DNA of 64,000 nt, taken from Methyloligella halotolerans. Lineage in GTDB: Bacteria > Pseudomonadota > Alphaproteobacteria > Rhizobiales > Methyloligellaceae. The notes beneath the pieces were generated by a model that ran no database searches, was not told the DNA's origin, and was given only the letters and a program-made list of their open reading frames with translations. Shown in pieces: positions 25,843 through 33,487 of the stretch (the first letter of the stretch is position 1; each line of letters starts with the position of its first letter). Made by a program: the position numbers and the translations under genes. The DNA is taken from positions 1 to 64,000 of the forward strand of contig NZ_MASI01000006.1 of the NCBI RefSeq assembly GCF_001708935.1. The letters are read 5' to 3'.

Positions 25843-26295
25843 ATGCCAAGACCATTGAATGAACAAGTGATGAATTTTACAGGAGTTTTGACTGCCATCG
25901 TGATATTCACGGTCCTGGCATTTGTTCTTTCCTTTATATTGGAATGGATTCTCCCGGATTTCTATGCCGCGTGGGTGGAGGTACTCGGGCCTTTAGCGGG
26001 GTTTATTTCGGTTTTATGGTTTTGGAGAAATCTGCGTGTATTGAGATTCTCTATTACATTCCGGGTGAGGAGCGACCTTTTAGGATTGGCAGCATTCTTT
26101 AGTGCATTTTGTTTTATTGTTATACATTCTCTAGGTATATCTGGCGCAATATTCTATCAAACGCCATATTTTTCAGGTGTTAGCTGGATAATGTGGCTCT
26201 TGATCTCATCCGTAGCCGCCCTTCTCTTCTGGTACTTGATGGTGGCTTCTACACGGGGATATTGGAGTGCGCCGGGTGATTGGACGCGCCATTAA
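25843..26295 (+). CDS. Four-helix membrane protein of unknown function
   Basis: 150 residues from the ATG at 25843 after GAGGGAG; a longer frame from 25732 overlaps the resolvase. Hydrophobic segments at about 13-33, 42-60, 80-105 and 118-138. Base composition is clearly lower in GC than the mobilization genes, which suggests separate acquisition. No family recognised. It may be cargo such as a defence or immunity protein, but nothing in the sequence shows this. Confidence 0.6.
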   Translation: MPRPLNEQVMNFTGVLTAIVIFTVLAFVLSFILEWILPDFYAAWVEVLGPLAGFISVLWFWRNLRVLRFSITFRVRSDLLGLAAFFSAFCFIVIHSLGISGAIFYQTPYFSGVSWIMWLLISSVAALLFWYLMVASTRGYWSAPGDWTRH

Positions 26296-26664
26296 ATTGG
26301 CTCTTGTCGACTTTCGAGTTCCGCTGTTAATAGAATCTCCTTCACGCGCTCCTCGCATCCATCATTATGTCCATCGCCCCAAATCCGTGCATATACTTCA
26401 AATAATATTTTTAAACGTACCATTATATTTCTCTTATCCTTTTTGTTGCTGATCTCCCTAATGCGACACCCGACTCCACTATAGGAGAATTCAGTTACGC
26501 GCTGGCTGACAATGTATTGTTCTAATAGGCACCACATAATTGAGCAGGCTTTTGCTGCACTGAATTTTTGAATGCTCAACGGGGCTTGGTGACGCTATAG
26601 GAGCAGCCATTCCTGCCGACAAGACCGCGGCGCCGAACGATAGCGATAATATATAATTCTTCAT
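26292..26664 (-). pseudogene. Small secreted protein gene with a one-base frameshift
   Basis: From the ATG at 26664 the frame gives a convincing signal peptide (MKNYILSLSFGAAVLSAGMA, then APIAS) and ends soon after. The next frame, open from about 26579 to 26292, continues as a charged helical domain with four Cys (KACSIMWC, GVGCRIREI, NDGCEERV). The frames join if one T is removed from the run of five at 26566-26570, giving one protein of about 120 residues. Either a true mutation or a homopolymer error. AT-rich; function unknown. Confidence 0.55.
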
Positions 26665-26718
26665 GCGTGCTAATTAATCAATTAATTAAGTACCCCACTA
26701 ATATTATATGAAGCGTTG

Positions 26719-27195
26719 TTAGTCAACAAATAATACTTGAATTATCGGAGTTTTTTTCCAGCCACCGCACTTATATACGGAAATTTGAACCCATTTTGAG
26801 TCTTTGTTCTTATAGTAACCCTGGACGCTCTCCCGATTTGTGTCGTTCTTATTGATGTTCTTTGGAAGAAACAGTGCTCTCCTAAAATATATTCTATCTT
26901 CTTTCGGATATTCCGGCCCGGTGAACGGCGTTTGATCATTCAACGTCCTGATAAAAGAGGAAAAATCTGGGTCGTAGCCTTTATTGTTACAGGGGGTCCA
27001 TAGCGCAGCCAATCTCTCAGAATCATTCGCATTGATAGCATCGACGACATCGGACAGGAGATTGGAGCGCTCAAGCATGTCCGTAAACTGGCTATATAGG
27101 TAAAGGCCAGCCATCCCCGCGAAGATGATTCCTATCGCGGCGGCTGTCCAATTAGCCCCGTCACCATCGCTTTGTCTCCTACGACGCCTTGCCAT
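26719..27195 (-). CDS. Single-pass membrane protein of unknown function
   Basis: 158 residues from the ATG at 27195. A very basic N-terminus (ARRRRRQSDG) is followed by one membrane segment (WTAAAIGIIFAGMAGLYLYS), then a soluble, likely periplasmic domain with aromatic and Asn/Lys-rich sequence and Cys in TPCNNKG and YKCGGW. A longer frame runs back to 27531 but the added part is GC-rich and unlike a protein. The 3' half is AT-rich. Not recognised. Confidence 0.6.
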   Translation of the reverse strand: MARRRRRQSDGDGANWTAAAIGIIFAGMAGLYLYSQFTDMLERSNLLSDVVDAINANDSERLAALWTPCNNKGYDPDFSSFIRTLNDQTPFTGPEYPKEDRIYFRRALFLPKNINKNDTNRESVQGYYKNKDSKWVQISVYKCGGWKKTPIIQVLFVD

Positions 27196-27905
27196 TAAAC
27201 AGCCCCGCAAAGGGATGCCACCATCGCTGTAGTCTACATGCAGATCGGGACATTTGATCAAGTAAAGATCGAAAGCTGATCTCTTTAAAGAATATCCCTC
27301 CGGTTGAACAAACAAACACCCGCTGATCGCTAAAGCCACGGCGCTTTTGTAACAACTAAACCATTTTTGATGATGGCAAGATGTGTGCTGTATTACAGCA
27401 CCATCTCGTCTCGGACGGGCTTCGCCGCCTCGGCAAGGGGGTCGCTGCGCACCCCCGTTGCATCCCCCGCGCTCTGCCGCATCGACGGCATCGAACCATC
27501 GCTGCACCAACGAAGCGTCCGGTCGTTTCATCCCCGCTCAGGAATCTTCCATCTCCCCGAGACCCCAGGGCCGACCCTCCGCGGATTGGATGCCGCCAGC
27601 GTCTTGTCCGCTGAACCACGCGCGGGAGAAGTCGACTCTCCCTGCACCCATTGATCAGGAATCCTATCGCGGCCCTGAACCCACTCGCTGGGCTTGGAAA
27701 CTCGCCTCTCTACCTACACTGGATAATGCACGGTGGCCCGACCATCGCTTAGGCATATCGGTGAAAGGCCGCCCGCACGTCACGGGAAGGTTATGGCCAG
27801 GTCTGACGAGCATCCAAACCTCACCCGATGGTTGCAATTGCTGCTGGCTTTGATCCAAATGCGACCTCTATCGCAGGCTCGCTCTCTGGTGATTGATCGG
27901 AAGCC
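27196..27905. other. Gene-poor stretch before the SIR2-HerA locus
   Basis: About 710 bases without a convincing gene. Several overlapping frames exist on both strands, but they have Pro/Arg/Ser-rich low-complexity products, poor starts and no family resemblance. It marks the change from AT-rich sequence to the GC-richer defence genes and should contain the promoter for SIR2. I see no repeat array or transposase remnant that I can name. Confidence 0.4.
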
Positions 27906-29320
27906 ATGACCGAATGTAGGTATCAATTGCTATCCCCCGTGGCAGCGGGCGAGAGCGACGACTTGCTGGCGGAGAAATCATCCCAAGACGGCTTAAGGCG
28001 AATACAAGCTCTTCTTGCGGATTGGTTGCGCATGGAGAATGTCGTCGTTCTTACCGCTGCGGGCACGTCTGTCAGTTCAGCCGGTCGCCTAATGGCCGGT
28101 CCAAGATCGAATAATCTGGAATGCCTCGTTCTGGACGCTGTTGAGAAGGCGGTACCCCTTTCGGCGAATGCGAAGGCTGTCATCAATCATCGGAAGTCTC
28201 GCTGGCCTGCAGAGAAAGAGAAGGGGCCGGTCGGATTTGAGGCCTGGTTAAGCTATGTGTTTAACACCGCTGGCCTAACAGCATCGGACGATTCCCCGAT
28301 CGTATCCGTGGCCTGGAAGGGCAATAATCCGGCTGAAGAAGGCTCTCTCTCGCTTGATGCTAAGGAGCTCACCGAATTACAGGGCTACATCGAGAAAGCC
28401 ATTTTCGCGGAGTGCGCCCTGCAGATTGATCGGAGCGAGTTCTCTGGAACGGATGCGACGCATTCCTCGGGTCATATTCCTTTTCTGGCGAAGCTGATCG
28501 CGCGCGAGGCGAACCTCGGACGCACTCATTTATTCACGCTCAACTACGACACGTTGTTTGAGCAAGCCATCGAAGAACTAGGGATCCAGTACTTCGACGG
28601 CTTTTCCGGCAAGGCCAATTCCCGCTTTGACCCGGCAGTGTACGGCTCGATGTCTACTATCCAGGAGATGTCGCCGAAGGGCGGGTGCGACGCTTCGATA
28701 AGTTCCTTCAGCTCTATAAACTTCACGGGTCGCTCCACTGGTATGTCGACCAGGACGGAACCTACCGAGCCCGTCATCAGGATCTCACCTTCGCTCTTAA
28801 ATACCGCGGGATGACGCCTGATCAGAAGGCTAGGACTCTAGCTTCTGACGAGTTCAAGAAGATTGGGTCGTACGGCATTCTGCCTACCGCACAGAAGCTC
28901 ACACAAACACTGGATATGCCGTACGGGCACCTGTTTCGGCTGTTCCATGCACGACTGAATCAGCCACAAACCTTTTTGCTGGTCCTCGGATATGGCTTTG
29001 GCGACGATCATGTGACGCGAATAATCGAAACGGCCCTGATGAATCCGTCGTTGGTTATGCTCGTTGTAGAGCCGAACCCGCAGAGCGCCATCGTCGAGCG
29101 CGTTCGCCGCTACCAGAGCCTCGGGCAGCGCGCTTTTGTGCTGACTGAAAGATTGGCTGAGGGGGAAGATTGCTCGTTTAAGGTCGCGACATTCGCCGAC
29201 TTCGCGCAGAAGGTCATGCCCGACGTCAAATGGCTGGCAGACTACAAACGCCTGCGCTCCTTCGAGGAACAAATCAGACGGGTTGAGAACAACGCGGATA
29301 GTGAGTCGGACGCAGAGTGA
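27906..29320 (+). pseudogene. SIR2-family defence effector (SIR2-HerA type), split by a one-base frameshift
   Basis: The N-terminal frame (27906-28814) has the NAD-binding start VVVLTAAGTSVSSAGR and the conserved TLNYDTLFEQAIEELGI. The other frame takes over near 28681-28685 and continues with LYKLHGSLHW (catalytic His segment) and LLVLGYGFGDDHVTRII, ending at 29320. Joined, they make about 471 residues, the usual size of SIR2 effectors paired with HerA. One base is missing around GGGCGGGTGC. Known relatives degrade NAD+ or cut DNA on phage infection, together with HerA. The gene overlaps the herA start (TGATG). It is probably intact in the cell, since similar one-base losses hit dnaG here. 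Confidence 0.85.
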
Positions 29321-31422
29321 TGGATGAACCGCGCGTCATTGGCCATGTCGTTTCTGTCAACGGTTTCCGACTGAAGGTCGAGTTATCATCTACCTCTCGA
29401 TCCTCCTCGCGTGCGACGCCGGACGGCGTCCAACGGGCTGTAGCAATCAACTCCTTTTTGACTTTCGACCTAGGGGCAGGGTCTCACGCCCTTGGTCTTC
29501 TCAGTGATCTTGAAGCGCGAGAAACCTTTGATCCAATGCGCGATGAAGAGCTGTCGCTAGAACTCGTGAAGCCCCGGCGAATTGCCTCTGTTCAGTTGCT
29601 AGGAACTGTAAGGCAGTCAGGGACGGAGACTTGGGATTTCGATCCTGGCATCACTGTACTTCCAACTCTTGACACTCCGGCCGAAGTGGCCGCTCCCGAC
29701 GTTCTGGCCGCAATCTTTGCGCATCCGCCCGAACGCAATAAGCCCCGCGAGTGGGAGGAAGGCCCGCACGACTTTCCTCTGGAGATCGGCCACCAGACGG
29801 GGGACGAGAACGCCAAAGTGAAGGCGTCCTTCAACGACCTCTTTTCGCGCCCACTTGCCATCGTTGGAAACACCGGATCAGGAAAATCCTATACCGTCGC
29901 GAGCCTTATCCGCAGCGTTCTTGAGCATGACACCCTCGCCAAAGTCGATAAGCCCGAGCCTCATATTTTCATTCTCGACATCAACGGAGAATATGGGAGC
30001 GCCTTCCTCGAAAGCGATCAGTCGTTCCATGCCCGTGAACCAAACAGGATCTATCTGAATGGAGAAGAATTCTGTCTGCCCGCGTGGCTGATGAATGGGG
30101 AAGAGATCTGTGAATGGCTCCAGGCCTCGGAAGCAACACAAGAGCCGGTTTTAAAAGACTGGTGGTCGATCGCAAAATCGGACCCTAGCGGGGGTGGCGC
30201 CTACGATCCCCTGCAGGTAGCGATTGGGAAAGTCGATGCGGCCCTCGGCTGGCTAGATGGCAATACCCCCGCCACCAATTTCGACCTCGCCATAACTCAT
30301 GCGGAGCAGTACGCAACCGACGTTGATTGGGCAGTTTTCCGAGCGCTACCTACCTGGACGCCAAACACTAGAGACCAATGGCGGAAGATATCGAATGAAA
30401 AGGAAGTTAGAGATCGCCTCACAGAGATACGCCGGGAGTTGGTGGAGGAAATTTCTGCGCGCCAGAATGATGGCGTCAACTTCGCAAAGACCGCTGACGC
30501 TCCCCGCTACGTGCGCAAGACCGAATTCCGCGATCCTCGCTTAGTGGATAGAGCTACCGACCAGGAGAGCAACAAGAAAATTGATCAGTATCTTGTGACA
30601 TTGAAGCTCCGGTTGCGCACCAGACTCGATGATAGGAGGTGGCAGCCATTCTTCAGCTATGAAGAGCAGGGCGTCTACAGCTATGCCGACTGGATGAAGA
30701 AACTAGGAATAAGTGATAAGCGCGGTTTGCGCGTCTCGATCCTGGACCTCTCGATGTTGGCCTCTGAGATCTTACCGTTTGCATGTGCGCTGATTGGAAG
30801 ACTGCTGCTGGAAACGCGGGAGATGCTACTCCCCGATGTGCGCAATCGGTATCCGTGGGTCTTGGTGCTCGAGGAAGCCCACAACTATGCAAGACCGCCT
30901 GCACACGTTGAGGACCGAGGACAGGCATTATCCCGACGGGCGTTCGAACGGGTCGCCAAGGAAGGTCGAAAGTTTGGCCTGTCTCTGATGGTTGCTAGCC
31001 AACGGCCAAGTGAAATTAGTCAGACAATCATCAGCCAATGCGCCAACTTCTTTTCTCACCGCCTGCAAAATCCTGACGACATTGATCATTTCCGCCGGAT
31101 CATTCCCAGACAGGCTCAACGTCTGCTCGACCAGGTCACTGTGCTTGCAGCCGGTGAGGCTATCGTATTCGGCAGCGCGGTCCACGTTCCTGCTCGGGTT
31201 CAGATAAAGATGCCGACAAAGGAACCGTGGAGCGCGACTGCTGCACCCTTCGCGGACTGGGGGCGCGCTGACACCTTCCCTCTCGGGACCGTCATCGACA
31301 ATTGGGGTTTGACAGAACCAAAAGATCCGGAACAGGACGGCAAAGCAAAACGTGCCGCGGCCGCTCTTCCACCTGCTGAAGCCGATCCGGCAGATGAGCC
31401 GGACGATGAAATCCCATTCTAG
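29320..31422 (+). CDS. herA: HerA-family helicase/translocase of a SIR2-HerA defence system
   Basis: 700 residues from the ATG at 29320, overlapping the SIR2 stop; a GTG at 29317 is an alternative. The N-terminal part is a HAS-barrel-like beta domain. Walker A is GNTGSGKSYT (183-192), a second strand FILDINGEYGSAF follows, and Walker B VLVLEEAHNYARP has Glu518-Glu519. SLMVASQRPSEIS is the sensor region. The C-terminus is acidic. HerA forms hexameric DNA translocases; with SIR2 it makes a large complex that stops phage growth by consuming NAD+ or degrading DNA. The order SIR2-herA matches described two-gene systems; a third gene follows. Confidence 0.92.
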   Translation: MDEPRVIGHVVSVNGFRLKVELSSTSRSSSRATPDGVQRAVAINSFLTFDLGAGSHALGLLSDLEARETFDPMRDEELSLELVKPRRIASVQLLGTVRQSGTETWDFDPGITVLPTLDTPAEVAAPDVLAAIFAHPPERNKPREWEEGPHDFPLEIGHQTGDENAKVKASFNDLFSRPLAIVGNTGSGKSYTVASLIRSVLEHDTLAKVDKPEPHIFILDINGEYGSAFLESDQSFHAREPNRIYLNGEEFCLPAWLMNGEEICEWLQASEATQEPVLKDWWSIAKSDPSGGGAYDPLQVAIGKVDAALGWLDGNTPATNFDLAITHAEQYATDVDWAVFRALPTWTPNTRDQWRKISNEKEVRDRLTEIRRELVEEISARQNDGVNFAKTADAPRYVRKTEFRDPRLVDRATDQESNKKIDQYLVTLKLRLRTRLDDRRWQPFFSYEEQGVYSYADWMKKLGISDKRGLRVSILDLSMLASEILPFACALIGRLLLETREMLLPDVRNRYPWVLVLEEAHNYARPPAHVEDRGQALSRRAFERVAKEGRKFGLSLMVASQRPSEISQTIISQCANFFSHRLQNPDDIDHFRRIIPRQAQRLLDQVTVLAAGEAIVFGSAVHVPARVQIKMPTKEPWSATAAPFADWGRADTFPLGTVIDNWGLTEPKDPEQDGKAKRAAAALPPAEADPADEPDDEIPF

Positions 31423-31512
31423 TGTGCTCTAATTTGATGGCGAGAAACGGTCCCGCCTGCGTCTGGACTACGTGGTTGCGCCTTGATCCAGTTTCGCGTG
31501 GGGACAAAGTAA

Positions 31513-32766
31513 ATGTCTAAACGGACAATCACTGTATTCTATGCATGGCAGAGCGACCGAGATCAAAAGGAACACCGGCACTTCATCCGACGAGCCCTCG
31601 ATGATGCGGCAAAGCGCATAAACGGGGATGACGCTCTTGGCGTTGAGATCAAAATCGACGCCGATACCGAAGGAGTTCCTGGCACTCCAGCAGTTACTGA
31701 AACGATCCTCAGAAAGATTCGTCTGGCAGACATTTTCGTGCCGGATCTTACATTCGTCGCAAAAACGGATGCGGGAAAGCTCGTCCCCAATTCCAATGTC
31801 ATGGCCGAGTATGGCTACGCGCTTCACGCACTGACGACCGAAGCGATGATGCCCGTACTGAACACCCACTATGGACCGCCGAATGAGTTGCCTTTCGACC
31901 TAGGACATCTCCGGTATCCCACTCAGTATGAATTGCCTCCCGGCAGTGCGGACGGAGTGCGGCGGGCGGCGCGGACGAAGCTCTCTGAAAAACTAGAAGC
32001 CATTTTGCGACTGATGGCTCAGCAAGTTCTAGCCAAAGCGCGAACAGACAATCTCTTTGAATCGGCGACACCGGCCAGGCCGCCAGCGTTTTTCTTTCAC
32101 CCAAATGATGTGCTGGTGAATTTTGGGTATCCCGGCGAGCAGGAACTGCGCTTCAAGAGGGACCGGGCCATCTTTCTGCGACTGTATCCAACATACTCTG
32201 ATCAACCTCGCCTTGGGTTGACCCGAGCAATAGAAGCCGTTCCCAGGTTGATGCCCATGCAGCGTGTGATCAATCCGCTCAGCAATCAAAACAACTGGGG
32301 AGCTATCAGTCTTCAACCCCATGGCGAGGGCATCACGAGCTTTACGCAAATCTTTGAGACGGGCGAACTTTGGGGGGTGAGCGAGGAACCCTTCCGAAAT
32401 GGAGACCGCTCGGGTCTAGTGGCACTTGCGGTCGAAAAGGCCTTGTCAGCGACTTTGGAGAATTACCGTCTGGTCTATGAGAATGATCTCAAAATTCGCC
32501 CGCCCTTCACTGTCGAGTTCGGAGCTGTTGGTTTGAAGGGTCAATATCTTCTCGTTCCCAGCGCCGAATTCAGATCCGGAGAATATGCGGGACCGATCCT
32601 AAAGGAGGGGCTTACCAAGACATTTCAGCTAGAAAGCTTCGACCCGGCCGAATGGAATTCCGCCCTGAGAGATTTTCTTATCGATCTCTACGACCTGGCA
32701 GCGCGAGATAGGTCAAAGATTCTGACTGATGCAATTGTTGCCGCGCATGCTCTGCCTCCAAAGTAG
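31513..32766 (+). CDS. TIR-like domain protein with an unknown C-terminal domain, third gene of the defence locus
   Basis: 417 residues. Residues 1-145 have the layout of a TIR-like or related nucleotide-binding fold: TITVFYAWQSDRDQKEHRHF at the start, IKIDADTEGVPGTPAV, ILRKIRLADIFVPDLTFVA, then NVMAEYGYALHAL with Glu99 where TIR NADases place their catalytic Glu. Related sequences beginning FYSWQSD are widespread in bacteria, mostly unnamed. Residues about 190-417 form a separate domain I cannot assign. It starts 90 bases after herA on the same strand, so co-expression is likely. A role as second NAD-directed effector or sensor is inference. Confidence 0.75.
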   Translation: MSKRTITVFYAWQSDRDQKEHRHFIRRALDDAAKRINGDDALGVEIKIDADTEGVPGTPAVTETILRKIRLADIFVPDLTFVAKTDAGKLVPNSNVMAEYGYALHALTTEAMMPVLNTHYGPPNELPFDLGHLRYPTQYELPPGSADGVRRAARTKLSEKLEAILRLMAQQVLAKARTDNLFESATPARPPAFFFHPNDVLVNFGYPGEQELRFKRDRAIFLRLYPTYSDQPRLGLTRAIEAVPRLMPMQRVINPLSNQNNWGAISLQPHGEGITSFTQIFETGELWGVSEEPFRNGDRSGLVALAVEKALSATLENYRLVYENDLKIRPPFTVEFGAVGLKGQYLLVPSAEFRSGEYAGPILKEGLTKTFQLESFDPAEWNSALRDFLIDLYDLAARDRSKILTDAIVAAHALPPK

Positions 32767-33187
32767 CCTTAGGATCTCGCCAAGCGATAGTCGCTTTGTC
32801 TCCCAGGGATTTGGTCGCGTACGTTTATAAGCAACCATGTTTTTGCTCAAAGGCCCACCAAGAACCACGGCCGGTGGTTCTGGCCTACCCGCTCTTTAGC
32901 TTGCATCATGCCGCTGTCAGGCGGCTTGCGGCGTCAACCCGCTTCTCTTCGCTTCGGGGTATGACACCCTGCCGCCCGCACCGGCCTTCATGCTTCGCGA
33001 CGGGCAGGCTCCGAGAACCACATACGTGGTTGGTGAGGATGTGGACGAGACCCGGAAAATTGATTTTCCCGACATTCCCCCTTCGCGCTCAGGCGCGGCC
33101 GGTATCCTATTTCCATAACCGCAATTGTGCGGCGAGTTGGAGCGGCACCGCTTCCCGCCCCGACGGAGAAAGGAAACAACACCGGCC
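32767..33187. other. Intergenic region with two related inverted repeats, before the recombinase pair
   Basis: No gene is supported. Positions 32861-32881 read AGAACCAC, five bases, GTGGTTCT. Positions 33016-33031 read AACCAC, ATAC, GTGGTT. The two palindromes share the same arm (AACCAC/GTGGTT) and are about 150 bases apart. They may be operators for the genes at 33188 and 33488 or recombinase accessory sites. Another long frame across this region reads as low-complexity sequence and is not believable. Confidence 0.45.
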
Positions 33188-33472
33188 ATGGCGCTCGATG
33201 CCGAGAAGTACCTGCCGTATTTTGATGACTTCGATCTTTCCGAAGATCAGAAGCGGGCGACTATTGAGGCGCTTTGGATCGTCGCCGAGACATTCGCCGA
33301 TCTTGCATTCGGTTTGCACCCCTCGCAGCAACTCATTGCCGCCAACGATAATGATTCCTTTAGTGAATCCAATGTGTTACAATATTTCAAGGAAGCTGCC
33401 GCCGATCCTGTTCTTGATGGATACGAGGATTTTCTGCGGAAACTAGAGGGGCCGAAAGACAAAAAAGAATAA
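33188..33472 (+). CDS. Small acidic protein encoded just before the serine recombinase
   Basis: 94 residues from the ATG at 33188, with AAAGGA about 14 bases upstream. Acidic and helical; it begins with ALDAEKYLPYFDDFDLSEDQ and ends PKDKKE. It is 15 bases upstream of the recombinase gene and surely co-transcribed. Small proteins next to large serine recombinases are often directionality factors or regulators, but no motif here proves that. Confidence 0.68.
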   Translation: MALDAEKYLPYFDDFDLSEDQKRATIEALWIVAETFADLAFGLHPSQQLIAANDNDSFSESNVLQYFKEAAADPVLDGYEDFLRKLEGPKDKKE

Positions 33473-33487
33473 GAAAGAGGTGCGATA

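Noticed and set aside
27664-27858. Short minus-strand frame and several plus-strand frames before the SIR2 gene
   Set aside because: Mutually overlapping, low-complexity, no ribosome sites and no family resemblance.
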